A DNA stretch of 14,675 nt from Chloroflexota bacterium. GTDB lineage: Bacteria; Chloroflexota; Anaerolineae; Anaerolineales; Anaerolineaceae. The DNA is taken from NCBI GenBank assembly GCA_021796375.1, contig JAJYJF010000015.1:1-14675 (forward strand), given 5' to 3'. The position numbers were made by a program, and so were the translations under genes. Shown here piece by piece: positions 6,433 through 12,937 of the stretch. The notes below the pieces were generated by a model. That model did not search any database and was not told the origin of the DNA. It saw only the letters and a list, made by a program, of their open reading frames with translations. Position 1 is the first letter of the stretch, and each line of letters opens with the position of its first letter.

Positions 6433-6816
6433 ATGGCCTTGAAACCGCTCCTGCCGCGCCACTTTTATGCCGAACCGATCCAGGTATCCTACGAGCAGGC
6501 CCCGGATTACGAAAAAAGCCCGGACTGCCCGGCTGGATTTACCTGGCGGGAGGAAGAATACAAGGTGGTCGAGCTCCTCAACGCCTGGGTTGATTTTCAG
6601 CGGCGCGGGCGCATGGCGCGCAACATGCAGCCGCAGCACGCGCGCGTCGCCTCCCACCGCGGGTCGCTGGGGGTGGGCCGGTTTTATTTCCTGGTGAAAG
6701 TCCAGACTGGGCAGGTCTATGAGCTGTATTATGACCGCGCCATCCAGGATACGGACCGGCGCAAGGGCCGCTGGTTTCTATCCGCTGAATACGATTCCGG
6801 TGAGGAGGGTGTATAA
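6433..6816 (+). CDS. DUF6504-like small protein, last gene of the PolB operon
   Basis: A 127-residue soluble protein whose ATG directly follows the stop of the radical-SAM gene, with GAGGGGGG as a likely ribosome site, so the two are probably translationally coupled. The pattern FTWREEEYKVVELLNAWVD, followed by a small beta-rich part (RFYFLVKVQTGQVYELYYD, then GRWFLSAEYD), looks like DUF6504, a family I know mainly from actinobacterial neighbourhoods of DinB/ImuB-type polymerases and DnaE2. I assign the family from pattern memory without a search. The function is unknown; the association with damage polymerases in two settings suggests an accessory factor. Its stop codon overlaps the -10 region of the next gene. 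Confidence 0.7.
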   Translation: MALKPLLPRHFYAEPIQVSYEQAPDYEKSPDCPAGFTWREEEYKVVELLNAWVDFQRRGRMARNMQPQHARVASHRGSLGVGRFYFLVKVQTGQVYELYYDRAIQDTDRRKGRWFLSAEYDSGEEGV

Positions 6817-6837
6817 TATATTCATAAACATGAATAT
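6812..6837 (+). promoter_or_regulatory. arsR promoter -10 and autoregulatory operator
   Basis: TATAAT (6812-6817) overlaps the stop codon of the preceding gene. Directly after it lies a perfect inverted repeat, ATATTCAT (6818-6825) and ATGAATAT (6830-6837) around AAAC, whose right arm contains the arsR start codon. AT-rich palindromes with TTCA/TGAA half-sites are typical ArsR/SmtB operators, so metal-relieved self-repression is the likely role. No convincing -35 is seen. Confidence 0.65.
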
Positions 6838-6847
6838 GAATATGAAT
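6830..6847 (+). repeat. Tandem hexamer ATGAAT x3 at the arsR start
   Basis: Three perfect copies of ATGAAT encode Met-Asn three times, giving three consecutive in-frame start codons (6830, 6836, 6842). The first copy is part of the operator palindrome. The repeat may be prone to copy-number change. Confidence 0.85.
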
Positions 6848-7297
6848 GCTCACCGCAGACAATTTACTGAAAAAGCCTCCCGCCAGTTTCACCTGATCGG
6901 CCAGACCGCGCGCCTCGATATCCTGCTCGCGCTGGGGAAGGGGGAAGCGTGCGTCTGCCACCTGGAGGCCTGGACCGGCTACCGCCAGGCGGCGATCTCC
7001 CAGCAGCTGATGCTCCTGCGCGATGCGGGCCTGGTCACCTCTCACCGGATCGGGAAGCACATTTTTTACGCTCTCACGGACCCCGGTCTGCTCGAGGTCA
7101 TCCACCGGATGGCTCTGCTGAACGGCACCAGCCAGGCTGACCTGGACTGCCTGCAGGCTGTCGCGCCGCTCCCCGGGTGCGACTGCCCGCTGTGCGCACC
7201 CGACCATGATGGCAAGGGCGAACCTGGCCTGCTCCCCACCCAGCCCGCAATCCTTTTAGATCCAGCCATTCCGGTGAACCATGAAAGCGCGCATTAA
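6830..7297 (+). CDS. ArsR/SmtB-family metal-sensing repressor
   Basis: A 155-residue winged-helix repressor that would release DNA when it binds a metal such as zinc, cadmium or arsenite. The helix-turn-helix is at about 49-70 (TGYRQAAISQQLMLLRDAGLV), followed by the wing RIGKHIFYALTD. Cys41 and Cys43 in EACVCHLE match the ELCVCDL metal site of ArsR and CadC. A further CDCPLC cluster (117-122) and His126 near the C-terminus could be a second site. The C-terminal tail of about 40 residues is longer than in many family members. I chose ATG 6830 because the operator covers it; ATG 6836, ATG 6842 and GTG 6809 are in frame. There is no spaced ribosome site, so the message may be almost leaderless. 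It overlaps the CDF exporter gene by 17 bases. Confidence 0.85.
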   Translation: MNMNMNAHRRQFTEKASRQFHLIGQTARLDILLALGKGEACVCHLEAWTGYRQAAISQQLMLLRDAGLVTSHRIGKHIFYALTDPGLLEVIHRMALLNGTSQADLDCLQAVAPLPGCDCPLCAPDHDGKGEPGLLPTQPAILLDPAIPVNHESAH

Positions 7298-8195
7298 CCT
7301 CTCCGCTGAAAATCGCTTTTTGCTCTCGATCGCCGTCACGTTCCTGGTTTTCGGCGCCGAGCTGGCTGGCGGGCTGTGGTCCGGCAGCCTGGCCCTGCTT
7401 TCCGATTCGGCGCACGTATTCATGGACATCTTCGCCCTGGGCATGAGCTACCTGGCGGTGCGCCTTTCCAGCCTGCCCCCTGACGACCGCCATACATACG
7501 GGTACCACCGCCTGGAGGTATTGGCTGCGCTGGCGAACGGGCTGACCCTGGCGGGAATCTCCGCCGGCATTTTCTGGGAAGCCTACCGGCGCTGGCAGGC
7601 GCCACAACCGGTCAACAGCGGCGAGATGCTGGCCATCGCGGCCATCGGATTGATCGCCAACCTGGCAGTCGCTTCTGTCCTCGGGGAAAGCGGTCACGAG
7701 CATGCTCGCGCCGCCCATGCCGCGCGAGATCTCAACATGGAAAGCGCCCGCGTCCACGTCCTGGGGGACGCCGTGTCGTCCCTGGGGGTGATCCTGGCCG
7801 GGGTGCTGATCCTGCTGACCGGCCGGTTCTGGATTGACCCGCTGGTCAGCTTCCTGATCGGGATCCTGATCCTGATCAGCTCCGGCAGGGTGCTGCGCTC
7901 CAGCCTGCATATCCTGGTGGAGGGCGTCCCGGAGGGGATCTCCCTCCCGCGGGTCAGCGAATCGCTGGCGGACCTGCCGGGCGTGCTCGGCATCCACGAC
8001 CTGCACATCTGGAACATCTGCTCCGGGACGGTCGCGCTGAGCGCCCATATCGTCGTGGCGGATCAAAGCGGGGAGAGCTCGAATCGGGTGCTGCAGGCGG
8101 TGAATCGGGTTCTGGCTGACGAGTACGGCATCGAGCACACCACGGTCCAGTTTGAATGCGTTGCCTGCAACGGGAATCACCTGGCTCACCGGTAG
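7281..8195 (+). CDS. Cation diffusion facilitator, zinc-type metal exporter
   Basis: A 304-residue inner-membrane metal/proton antiporter that removes Zn2+ (possibly Cd2+ or Co2+) from the cytoplasm. It has the CDF plan: six membrane segments within about residues 12-205, then a cytoplasmic ferredoxin-like domain (about 206-290). The transport site is visible as HxxxD in TM2 (His45, Asp49, SDSAHVFMD) and HxxxD in TM5 (His159, Asp163, HVLGD), the pattern of Zn exporters such as ZitB and CzcD. The loop between TM4 and TM5 is only modestly His-rich (GHEHARAAHAA). A C-terminal CVACNGNH tail could bind metal. Its ATG lies inside the end of arsR, so the pair is translationally coupled and the regulator probably controls this exporter. 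Confidence 0.92.
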   Translation: MKARINLSAENRFLLSIAVTFLVFGAELAGGLWSGSLALLSDSAHVFMDIFALGMSYLAVRLSSLPPDDRHTYGYHRLEVLAALANGLTLAGISAGIFWEAYRRWQAPQPVNSGEMLAIAAIGLIANLAVASVLGESGHEHARAAHAARDLNMESARVHVLGDAVSSLGVILAGVLILLTGRFWIDPLVSFLIGILILISSGRVLRSSLHILVEGVPEGISLPRVSESLADLPGVLGIHDLHIWNICSGTVALSAHIVVADQSGESSNRVLQAVNRVLADEYGIEHTTVQFECVACNGNHLAHR

Positions 8196-8268
8196 CCGCC
8201 TGTTCAGCCTGGGTTAATCCATACGGCGGCGGCCCGGGATCCATCCGCCAGGCCAGTGCGCCGGGGAG

Positions 8269-8291
8269 CGCGGGAAAGGTTTGATCCCGCG
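8269..8291 (+). terminator. Hairpin after the CDF gene, possible weak terminator
   Basis: A perfect 7-bp stem (CGCGGGA/TCCCGCG) with a 9-base loop, about 75 bases after the CDF stop. It lacks a T-run, so it may be an RNA 3' end stabiliser or a Rho-dependent site instead of an intrinsic terminator. Confidence 0.3.
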
Positions 8292-8321
8292 GCCGGACTC
8301 TCGACTGCCTGGAGACCGCCC

Positions 8322-8363
8322 TAAAAAAGCTCAGGGCTCCCTGCGGTTGGCGTACGGAGCCCT
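8322..8363 (-). terminator. Minus-strand intrinsic terminator (second)
   Basis: An 8-bp stem (AGGGCTCC at 8333-8340, GGAGCCCT at 8356-8363) with a 15-base loop. On the minus strand, six T residues (8323-8328) follow after four bases. No minus-strand gene is recognised directly upstream, so it may back up the rnpB terminator or end an unannotated RNA. Confidence 0.5.
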
Positions 8364-8490
8364 TGCCTCAACGGGCGCATCTCAGTTTGGAGGCAGTGAT
8401 GCGTGCGCATTTTCTCCACGCCTCTCCAGCGGCGGGGCCGGGGTGAATCGTTAAAAATTGGGGATGCAGCGGCTCAACGGGATCGCAGGA

Positions 8491-8535
8491 TAAAAAGAAC
8501 GAGAGTTTGGGTGAGGGGGGCACCCAAACTCTCGT
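8491..8535 (-). terminator. Intrinsic terminator downstream of rnpB
   Basis: A perfect 15-bp stem (8499-8513 with 8521-8535) with a 7-base loop is followed on the minus strand by TTCTTTTTA. It is the first strong stop for rnpB transcription. It lies about 119 bases beyond the mature 3' end, which implies a long precursor trailer. Confidence 0.88.
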
Positions 8536-8653
8536 CTTGATTAGTGTACCACTCCGCCCAGCCATGTTCAATAGAGTTTGTCACAATTAAGTAATAATTA
8601 ACGCTATGACAATCATCACTTCCCATTTTGAGAGCGCTGGCGCGGGAATCTGG

Positions 8654-9046
8654 CCTGGGCTGGCCTGTAAGCCGCGTTCTGTCCGGGTGGAGGGTATCCC
8701 ATGGACGGCTCCTCCCTGGATGAGCATCTCTCTAGGCCGGCTGTCGCCAGCCGGCTCAAGCGGTCTACCCGGGGCTCGCGGAGACGAGCCGCCTCCCGCC
8801 AGCGTTTCCGCCGGCTTTGCCCCTGCTTGACCTTGCTCCGGATGGGGGTTGCCTGGCCGCCGCATTGCTGCGGCGCCGGTGGTCTTTTACACCGCCGTTT
8901 CACCCGTTCCCAAAAGGGTGGTTTGTTTCTGTGGCCCGATCCAGCAGGTTACCCCGCTCCGGGTGTTACCCGGCATCCTGCTCCGTGGAGTGCGGACTTT
9001 CCTCGCCCCGGCTTGCGCCGGGCCGCGCTCATCCGGCCAGCCCAGG
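8654..9046 (-). ncRNA. rnpB: RNase P RNA (catalytic RNA of tRNA 5' maturation)
   Basis: The catalytic RNA of ribonuclease P, which cuts the 5' leader from precursor tRNAs together with the RnpA protein. On the minus strand the hallmark sequence GAGGAAAGTCCGCACTCC is followed by CCGGAGCAAGGTCAAGCAGG and, near the 3' end, ACAGAACGCGGCTTAC. These are the universally conserved core and P4 strands. The ends are defined by a perfect 12-bp P1 helix: GGCCAGCCCAGG at the RNA's 3' side (complement of 8654-8665) pairs with CCTGGGCTGGCC at its 5' side (complement of 9035-9046). The resulting length, about 393 nucleotides, is normal for the ancestral A type. Open reading frames on either strand here are spurious. 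The gene is divergent from rpsT. Confidence 0.97.
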
Positions 9047-9052
9047 AATTCA

Positions 9053-9081
9053 ATGGTACCCGATGGGGGAGCGGGTGTCAA
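9053..9081 (-). promoter_or_regulatory. rnpB promoter
   Basis: On the minus strand TTGACA (9076-9081) and TACCAT (9053-9058) are 17 bases apart. The predicted transcription start, seven bases downstream, falls on 9046, exactly the first base of the P1 helix. This suggests the RNA needs little or no 5' trimming. Confidence 0.82.
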
Positions 9082-9163
9082 CACTCGCGCAGATTGTCCT
9101 GGATTTTTCGTTTATTCTCCAGGAGTCGCAGGGTTGAATCTTGAATTCTCCTGCCGGTTACTC

Positions 9164-9192
9164 TGGACAAAACCGGAACCGTACTGTAAAAT
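9164..9192 (+). promoter_or_regulatory. rpsT promoter
   Basis: TGGACA (9164-9169) and TAAAAT (9187-9192) are 17 bases apart, each five of six to consensus. Transcription would start near 9199, leaving a leader of about 32 bases before the TTG start of rpsT. Confidence 0.75.
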
Positions 9193-9230
9193 TCTTCCTC
9201 GCACTCGTGGATTGGTTTTTGGAGGAACCG

Positions 9231-9503
9231 TTGGCTAATATCAAGTCTCAAATCAAGCGAAACAAGCAGAACGAAAAACGCCGCGTTCGAAACCGGGTTG
9301 TTCGCGGCCGCGCCCGCACCTTCACGCTAAAAGCACGCACCGCCATCGCTTCCGGGAATGCTGAAAACGCCCAGGCTTCTACTCTGGAGGCCATTCGCGC
9401 TCTCGACAAAGCCGCGGAAAAAGGTGTCATCCATAAGAACAACGCTGCCCGGCGCAAGAGCCGGCTGATGAAGCACCTGGCCAGCCTGCAGAAAGCCAGC
9501 TGA
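9231..9503 (+). CDS. rpsT: 30S ribosomal protein S20
   Basis: A 90-residue basic protein that binds 16S rRNA early in 30S assembly. The N-terminus MANIKSQIKRNKQNEKRR is characteristic of S20, and the conserved segment AAEKGVIHKNNAARRKSRL is present near the C-terminus. The length is that of the family. The start is TTG at 9231: it lies five bases after GGAGG, gives the exact family N-terminus, and no ATG is near. In-frame upstream reading to 9141 is not supported. A rare start codon is common for S20; in E. coli (UUG) it is linked to autoregulation of translation, and the same may apply here. It is a single-gene unit with its own promoter and terminator, divergent from rnpB. Confidence 0.97.
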   Translation: MANIKSQIKRNKQNEKRRVRNRVVRGRARTFTLKARTAIASGNAENAQASTLEAIRALDKAAEKGVIHKNNAARRKSRLMKHLASLQKAS

Positions 9504-9556
9504 TCCAGCCGCCCGACCCCGTCGGCCTGGCTGATTTCTGACTGCTATGGTACCCC

Positions 9557-9583
9557 AGCGGGAGTGTGATGCTCCCGCTTTTT
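9557..9583 (+). terminator. rpsT intrinsic terminator
   Basis: An 8-bp stem (AGCGGGAG/CTCCCGCT) with a 7-base loop is followed by TTTTT, 54 bases after the rpsT stop. Confidence 0.9.
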
Positions 9584-9807
9584 GCGTGTAAACGCCGGCA
9601 AGCCGGAGCTGCGAGGCAGCCGATCTCCCTTCCATGGCGTTGACCCCGGGATGCGCGCGCCTGCCGCGGCCGGTCCTTCGGGCGGCGCGGGCGCCGTCTG
9701 GCTCAACGCTGAATGCGGCGGTGCCGGGCGGATGCATCCTGCCGCCAGGCGCCTGGTGAGACGAGACCGGGTTAGGCGGTGCTCAGCCCGGCTCGCGGAT
9801 GGTTGTA
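9584..9807. other. GC-rich spacer between rpsT and argS
   Basis: About 220 very GC-rich bases without a supported gene. A rough self-complementary stretch surrounds GGTCCTTCGGGCGG (about 9660-9705). I found no T-box consensus and no tRNA here. Confidence 0.5.
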
Positions 9808-9816
9808 TGTTATAAT
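9808..9816 (+). promoter_or_regulatory. argS operon promoter (extended -10)
   Basis: TGTTATAAT is a perfect -10 with the TGn extension. The -35 position (9788-9793) does not resemble TTGACA, which is usual for extended -10 promoters. Transcription would start near 9823, giving a leader of about 80 bases. Confidence 0.65.
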
Positions 9817-9828
9817 TTTTTCACTCCG

Positions 9829-9867
9829 ACGGATCAACACGCAGCCCGGCGCGTGGTGGTCCGTTTT
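9829..9867 (+). promoter_or_regulatory. Hairpin with U-run in the argS leader
   Basis: Strands 9829-9842 and 9851-9864 form a 14-position stem with one G-U pair and one mismatch, around an 8-base loop. Four T residues follow. It would lie about six bases from the RNA 5' end. It could be a weak attenuator or a 5' stabilising stem. There is no T-box motif and no leader peptide start. Confidence 0.4.
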
Positions 9868-9901
9868 CAGAATTAAGGCTCGCACATCCTCAGGATTCCA
9901 C

Positions 9902-11662
9902 ATGTTTGAAGCCGAACAAATCGCCGTTGAGAAGCAGATCCGCACGTTCTTCGCCCAGGGAGGGCTGTCCGACTTTCCCCTGCAGTGGAATTCGATCCCC
10001 TTCAGCGGCCAGTGGGGGATCACCACCTCGTTTTTCCAGGCCGCGGCGCAGGAAGCTCGCCAGGGGAAAAAGGTCAGCGTCCCGCAGCGCGCGCAGGAGC
10101 TTGCCGAGCAGGCACGCGATTTCCTCGGCCAGCCGGCGGGGTTTGAGCGGGTCGAAGCCGTCAAGGGCTACCTCAACCTTTTCTATTCCTCGGCGGAGTA
10201 TGCCAGGCGGGTGATCGAGACGGTCCTGGAGAAAGCCCAGGACTACGGGCGCGGCGATCCCAAAGAGATGCAGGTGATGGTTGAGTTCTCCCAGCCGAAC
10301 ACGCACAAAACCTTCCACGTCGGCCACCTGCGCAACGTCATCACCGGCTCCGCCGTATCGAATATCCTTGAGTTTGCCGGGTACACCGTCGTCCGCGCCA
10401 ACTACATCGGGGATATCGGCCTGCACGTGATGAAATGGATGTGGAATTACATGAAGCATCACAGCGGCGAGCAGCCGGCCGGGGACCTCCAGCGCTGGAT
10501 GGGCGACCTGTACACGGAAGCCGACCGCCGCTTCAGCGACGAGCCCGGGTTCGAGCTGGAGGTCCGCCAGCTGTTTGCCCGCTGGGACGGGCATGATCCG
10601 GACCTGATCGCGCTGTGGAAAAAGACCCGCGAGTGGTCGCTGGAAGGGTTCGCCCAGATTTACGATACCCTGGGTGTGAATTTCGACCGCTTCTACTTCG
10701 AGAGCGAGGAAGAAGAGCCGGGAAAAGAGCTGGTTAACCAGCTGATCGAGCGCCACCTGGCTGAGGACGAGCGGCCGGACGGCCCGGTGATCATCCGGCT
10801 GGATGAAATCCTGGGGAATCAAGCGGATAAATACCGGGTGCTGGTGATCCTGCGCTCGGACGGCACTTCGCTCTATTCGACCAAAGACCTGGCCCTGGCC
10901 ATCCGGAAGTTCAAAGAATTCCCGCTCAGCCGCTCGATCTACGTGATCGACGTCCGGCAGAGCCTGTACATGCAGCAAATTTTCAAGACGCTGGAGCTGA
11001 TGGGGTACGCGTGGGCGAAGGACCTCTACCATCTGGCGTACGAGATCGTCAACCTTCCGGGCAACGTGACCATGTCTTCGCGGGAAGGGACCGTGGTGCT
11101 GCTGGACGATCTGATTCGCGAGGCTTGCAGCCGGGCGCTGGAAATTGTCCGCGAGAAGAACCCGGAGCTCGACCCTGCCGCCCAGGAGGCGGTTGCCCGG
11201 GCGGTGGGGATCGGGGCGATCAAATACCCGATGCTCTCGCGCGACAACACCAAGATCACCACCTTTGACTGGCAGACCGCCCTGGACTTCAACGGACAGG
11301 CGGCGCCCTACATTCAATACGCGCACGTGAGAGCCAATTCCATCCTGCGCAAAGCCGGCGGGAGCCTGCCCCCGGCGGACGAAAGCCTGGGGCAGCTCGA
11401 GCCGGCGGAAATCGCGCTGGTCGACCTGATCGCACGCCTGCCGCGCGATATCCAGCGCGCGGCAGCCACCTACCGCCCGCTGGATATCGCGACCCTGGCC
11501 TATGACCTGGCGCGGGCATTCAACGACTTTTATAACCAGTGCCCGGTGCTGCTGGCCGAACCCGCGCAGCGGAACTTCCGCCTGCGCCTGGTGGCTTCCG
11601 CTCGCCAGGCGCTGGCGAACTCGCTGGCGCTGCTGGGCATCGCGGCTCCGGCGGCCATGTAG
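9902..11662 (+). CDS. argS: Arginyl-tRNA synthetase
   Basis: Attaches arginine to tRNA-Arg in the cytoplasm; a class I synthetase of 586 residues, normal for the family. Domains: the N-terminal Add-1 domain (about 1-110); the Rossmann catalytic domain with the HIGH motif HVGH at 139-142 inside SQPNTHKTFHVGHLRN; the KMSKS-like loop TMSSREG at 390-396 before VVLLDDL; and the C-terminal DALR anticodon-binding domain (about 465-586), with FNGQAAPYIQYAHVR at its entry. The KMSKS lysine pattern is altered, as is usual in ArgRS. I chose ATG 9902 because the promoter leaves no room for earlier starts and AGGA lies about eight bases upstream; in-frame reading continues upstream to 9779 but crosses the promoter. 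It heads the argS-obg-nadD unit. Confidence 0.97.
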   Translation: MFEAEQIAVEKQIRTFFAQGGLSDFPLQWNSIPFSGQWGITTSFFQAAAQEARQGKKVSVPQRAQELAEQARDFLGQPAGFERVEAVKGYLNLFYSSAEYARRVIETVLEKAQDYGRGDPKEMQVMVEFSQPNTHKTFHVGHLRNVITGSAVSNILEFAGYTVVRANYIGDIGLHVMKWMWNYMKHHSGEQPAGDLQRWMGDLYTEADRRFSDEPGFELEVRQLFARWDGHDPDLIALWKKTREWSLEGFAQIYDTLGVNFDRFYFESEEEEPGKELVNQLIERHLAEDERPDGPVIIRLDEILGNQADKYRVLVILRSDGTSLYSTKDLALAIRKFKEFPLSRSIYVIDVRQSLYMQQIFKTLELMGYAWAKDLYHLAYEIVNLPGNVTMSSREGTVVLLDDLIREACSRALEIVREKNPELDPAAQEAVARAVGIGAIKYPMLSRDNTKITTFDWQTALDFNGQAAPYIQYAHVRANSILRKAGGSLPPADESLGQLEPAEIALVDLIARLPRDIQRAAATYRPLDIATLAYDLARAFNDFYNQCPVLLAEPAQRNFRLRLVASARQALANSLALLGIAAPAAM

Positions 11663-11669
11663 GGCAAGC

Positions 11670-12929
11670 ATGTTTATCGACGAGGCTGAGATCTACGTTC
11701 GCTCCGGTAAAGGCGGCGATGGCATGGTCCATTTCCACCGCGAGAAATACGTTCCCCGCGGCGGGCCGGATGGCGGGGACGGCGGGCGAGGAGGCGACGT
11801 TGTCCTGGAGGTCGTCCCGACCCTGAACACCCTGGCGGCGTTCCGGCATACCACGCGCTACGTCGCGGATTCCGGCGCGAACGGCGGGCCGAACAATATG
11901 AGCGGCCGGGCAGCCGGGAATTTGATCGTGCGCGTCCCGCCGGGCACGATCGTGTACGAACAGGCCAGCGGCGAGCTGCTGGGCGATCTGGTTGAGGCCG
12001 GGCAGCAGTTGGTGGTGGCCCAGGGAGGGCGCGGCGGCCGGGGGAACCAGCATTTCGCCACCTCTCGCAACCAGGCTCCGCGCATCGGAGAAAAAGGCGA
12101 GCCGGCCGTGGAGCGGAAGCTGCGTCTCGAGCTCAAGCTTATCGCCGACGTGGGCATCGTCGGGGCGCCGAACGCGGGCAAGTCCAGCCTGCTCGCCGCT
12201 GCCAGCAACGCCAGGCCAAAAATCGCCGATTATCCATTCACAACCCTCGATCCGAACCTCGGGGTATGCGAGCTCGATGATAATACTACCCTCGTCCTGG
12301 CGGACATCCCCGGTTTGATCGAAGGCGCACACACCGGCGCTGGACTGGGGGATGCGTTTTTACGCCATATCCAGCGCACGCGGGTGTTAATCCACCTGCT
12401 GGACGGGCTGTCGGAAGACCCCATCGCTGATTTCACCCAGATCAACAGCGAGCTGGCCTTGTTTGACCCCCGTTTGGGCCAGAAACCCCAGGCGGTGGCG
12501 CTCAATAAAATCGACCTGCCGGACGTGCAGGCGCGCTGGCCACAGATCCGGTCGGAGCTCGAAAAGCGCGGCTACCAGCCGCTGGCAGTTTCGGCTGCGA
12601 CCGGTGAAAACGTGCGCGACCTGCTCTGGCGAGCCGCGGAAGCCCTGGCCCAGGCGCCGGTTGAAGAGCCGGTCGAGGAGATCCCGGTTTACCGGGCGGA
12701 CGAGGACCCGAACGCATTTGAGATCGAGCGGGTGCCGGAAGGCTGGCGCGTGACTGGAAAGGCGATCGAGCGCGCGGCAGCCATGACCTACTGGGAGCAC
12801 GAAGGTTCGGTGCGCCGCTTCCAGCGCCTCATCGAGCGATTGGGCATCGAGAAGGCGCTGCGCTCGGCGGGCGTCACCGAAGGCGATACCGTCTTCATTG
12901 GTGATTACGAGCTCGAATGGGAGGAGTGA
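11670..12929 (+). CDS. obg: GTPase Obg/CgtA, ribosome assembly and stress GTPase
   Basis: An essential GTPase that acts in late 50S subunit assembly and growth control. The 419-residue product has the three expected domains. The glycine-rich Obg fold (1-157) begins FIDEAEIYVRSGKGGDG and includes GGPDGGDGGRGGDV. The G domain has G1 GAPNAGKSS at 165-173, G3 DIPG at 212-215 and G4 NKID at 279-282. The C-terminal OCT domain (about 345-417) is found in Gram-positive, Chloroflexota and related proteins and is absent from proteobacterial ObgE. ATG 11670 gives the exact family N-terminus and lies seven bases after the argS stop, with AGGG as a modest ribosome site. Upstream in-frame reading overlaps argS and is spurious. 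It lies eight bases before nadD. Confidence 0.97.
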   Translation: MFIDEAEIYVRSGKGGDGMVHFHREKYVPRGGPDGGDGGRGGDVVLEVVPTLNTLAAFRHTTRYVADSGANGGPNNMSGRAAGNLIVRVPPGTIVYEQASGELLGDLVEAGQQLVVAQGGRGGRGNQHFATSRNQAPRIGEKGEPAVERKLRLELKLIADVGIVGAPNAGKSSLLAAASNARPKIADYPFTTLDPNLGVCELDDNTTLVLADIPGLIEGAHTGAGLGDAFLRHIQRTRVLIHLLDGLSEDPIADFTQINSELALFDPRLGQKPQAVALNKIDLPDVQARWPQIRSELEKRGYQPLAVSAATGENVRDLLWRAAEALAQAPVEEPVEEIPVYRADEDPNAFEIERVPEGWRVTGKAIERAAAMTYWEHEGSVRRFQRLIERLGIEKALRSAGVTEGDTVFIGDYELEWEE

Positions 12930-12937
12930 CCCCCAGG

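Larger units (their letters stand above)
8196..8653. other. Intergenic region without coding genes
   Basis: No open reading frame with a ribosome site or family resemblance was found. The stretch holds a GC-rich hairpin (8269-8291), two hairpins with T-runs on the minus strand (8322-8363 and 8491-8535), and an AT-rich patch at 8536-8630. In that patch TTGTCA (8578-8583) and TGACAA (8607-8612) form an inverted pair without matching -10 elements. The 127 bases between the two terminators (8364-8490) are unexplained. Confidence 0.6.

Noticed and set aside
6719..6829. N-terminal extension of ArsR to an earlier in-frame start
   Set aside because: It would overlap the DUF6504-like gene and cross the arsR -10 and operator; the added residues do not resemble the family.
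8578..8612. Promoter pair suggested by TTGTCA and TGACAA
   Set aside because: Neither element has a plausible -10 at 16-18 bases, and no gene follows.
8587..9144. Several overlapping open frames of 65-147 codons on both strands
   Set aside because: They overlie rnpB, whose conserved core sequences and P1 helix are unmistakable; the translations are low-complexity.
9584..9901. T-box riboswitch upstream of argS
   Set aside because: No T-box consensus or specifier-loop architecture could be found, and the predicted leader of about 80 bases is too short.
9890..11671. A 593-codon minus-strand frame opposite argS
   Set aside because: Shadow of argS, which has intact HIGH and KMSKS-like motifs and an anticodon-binding domain.
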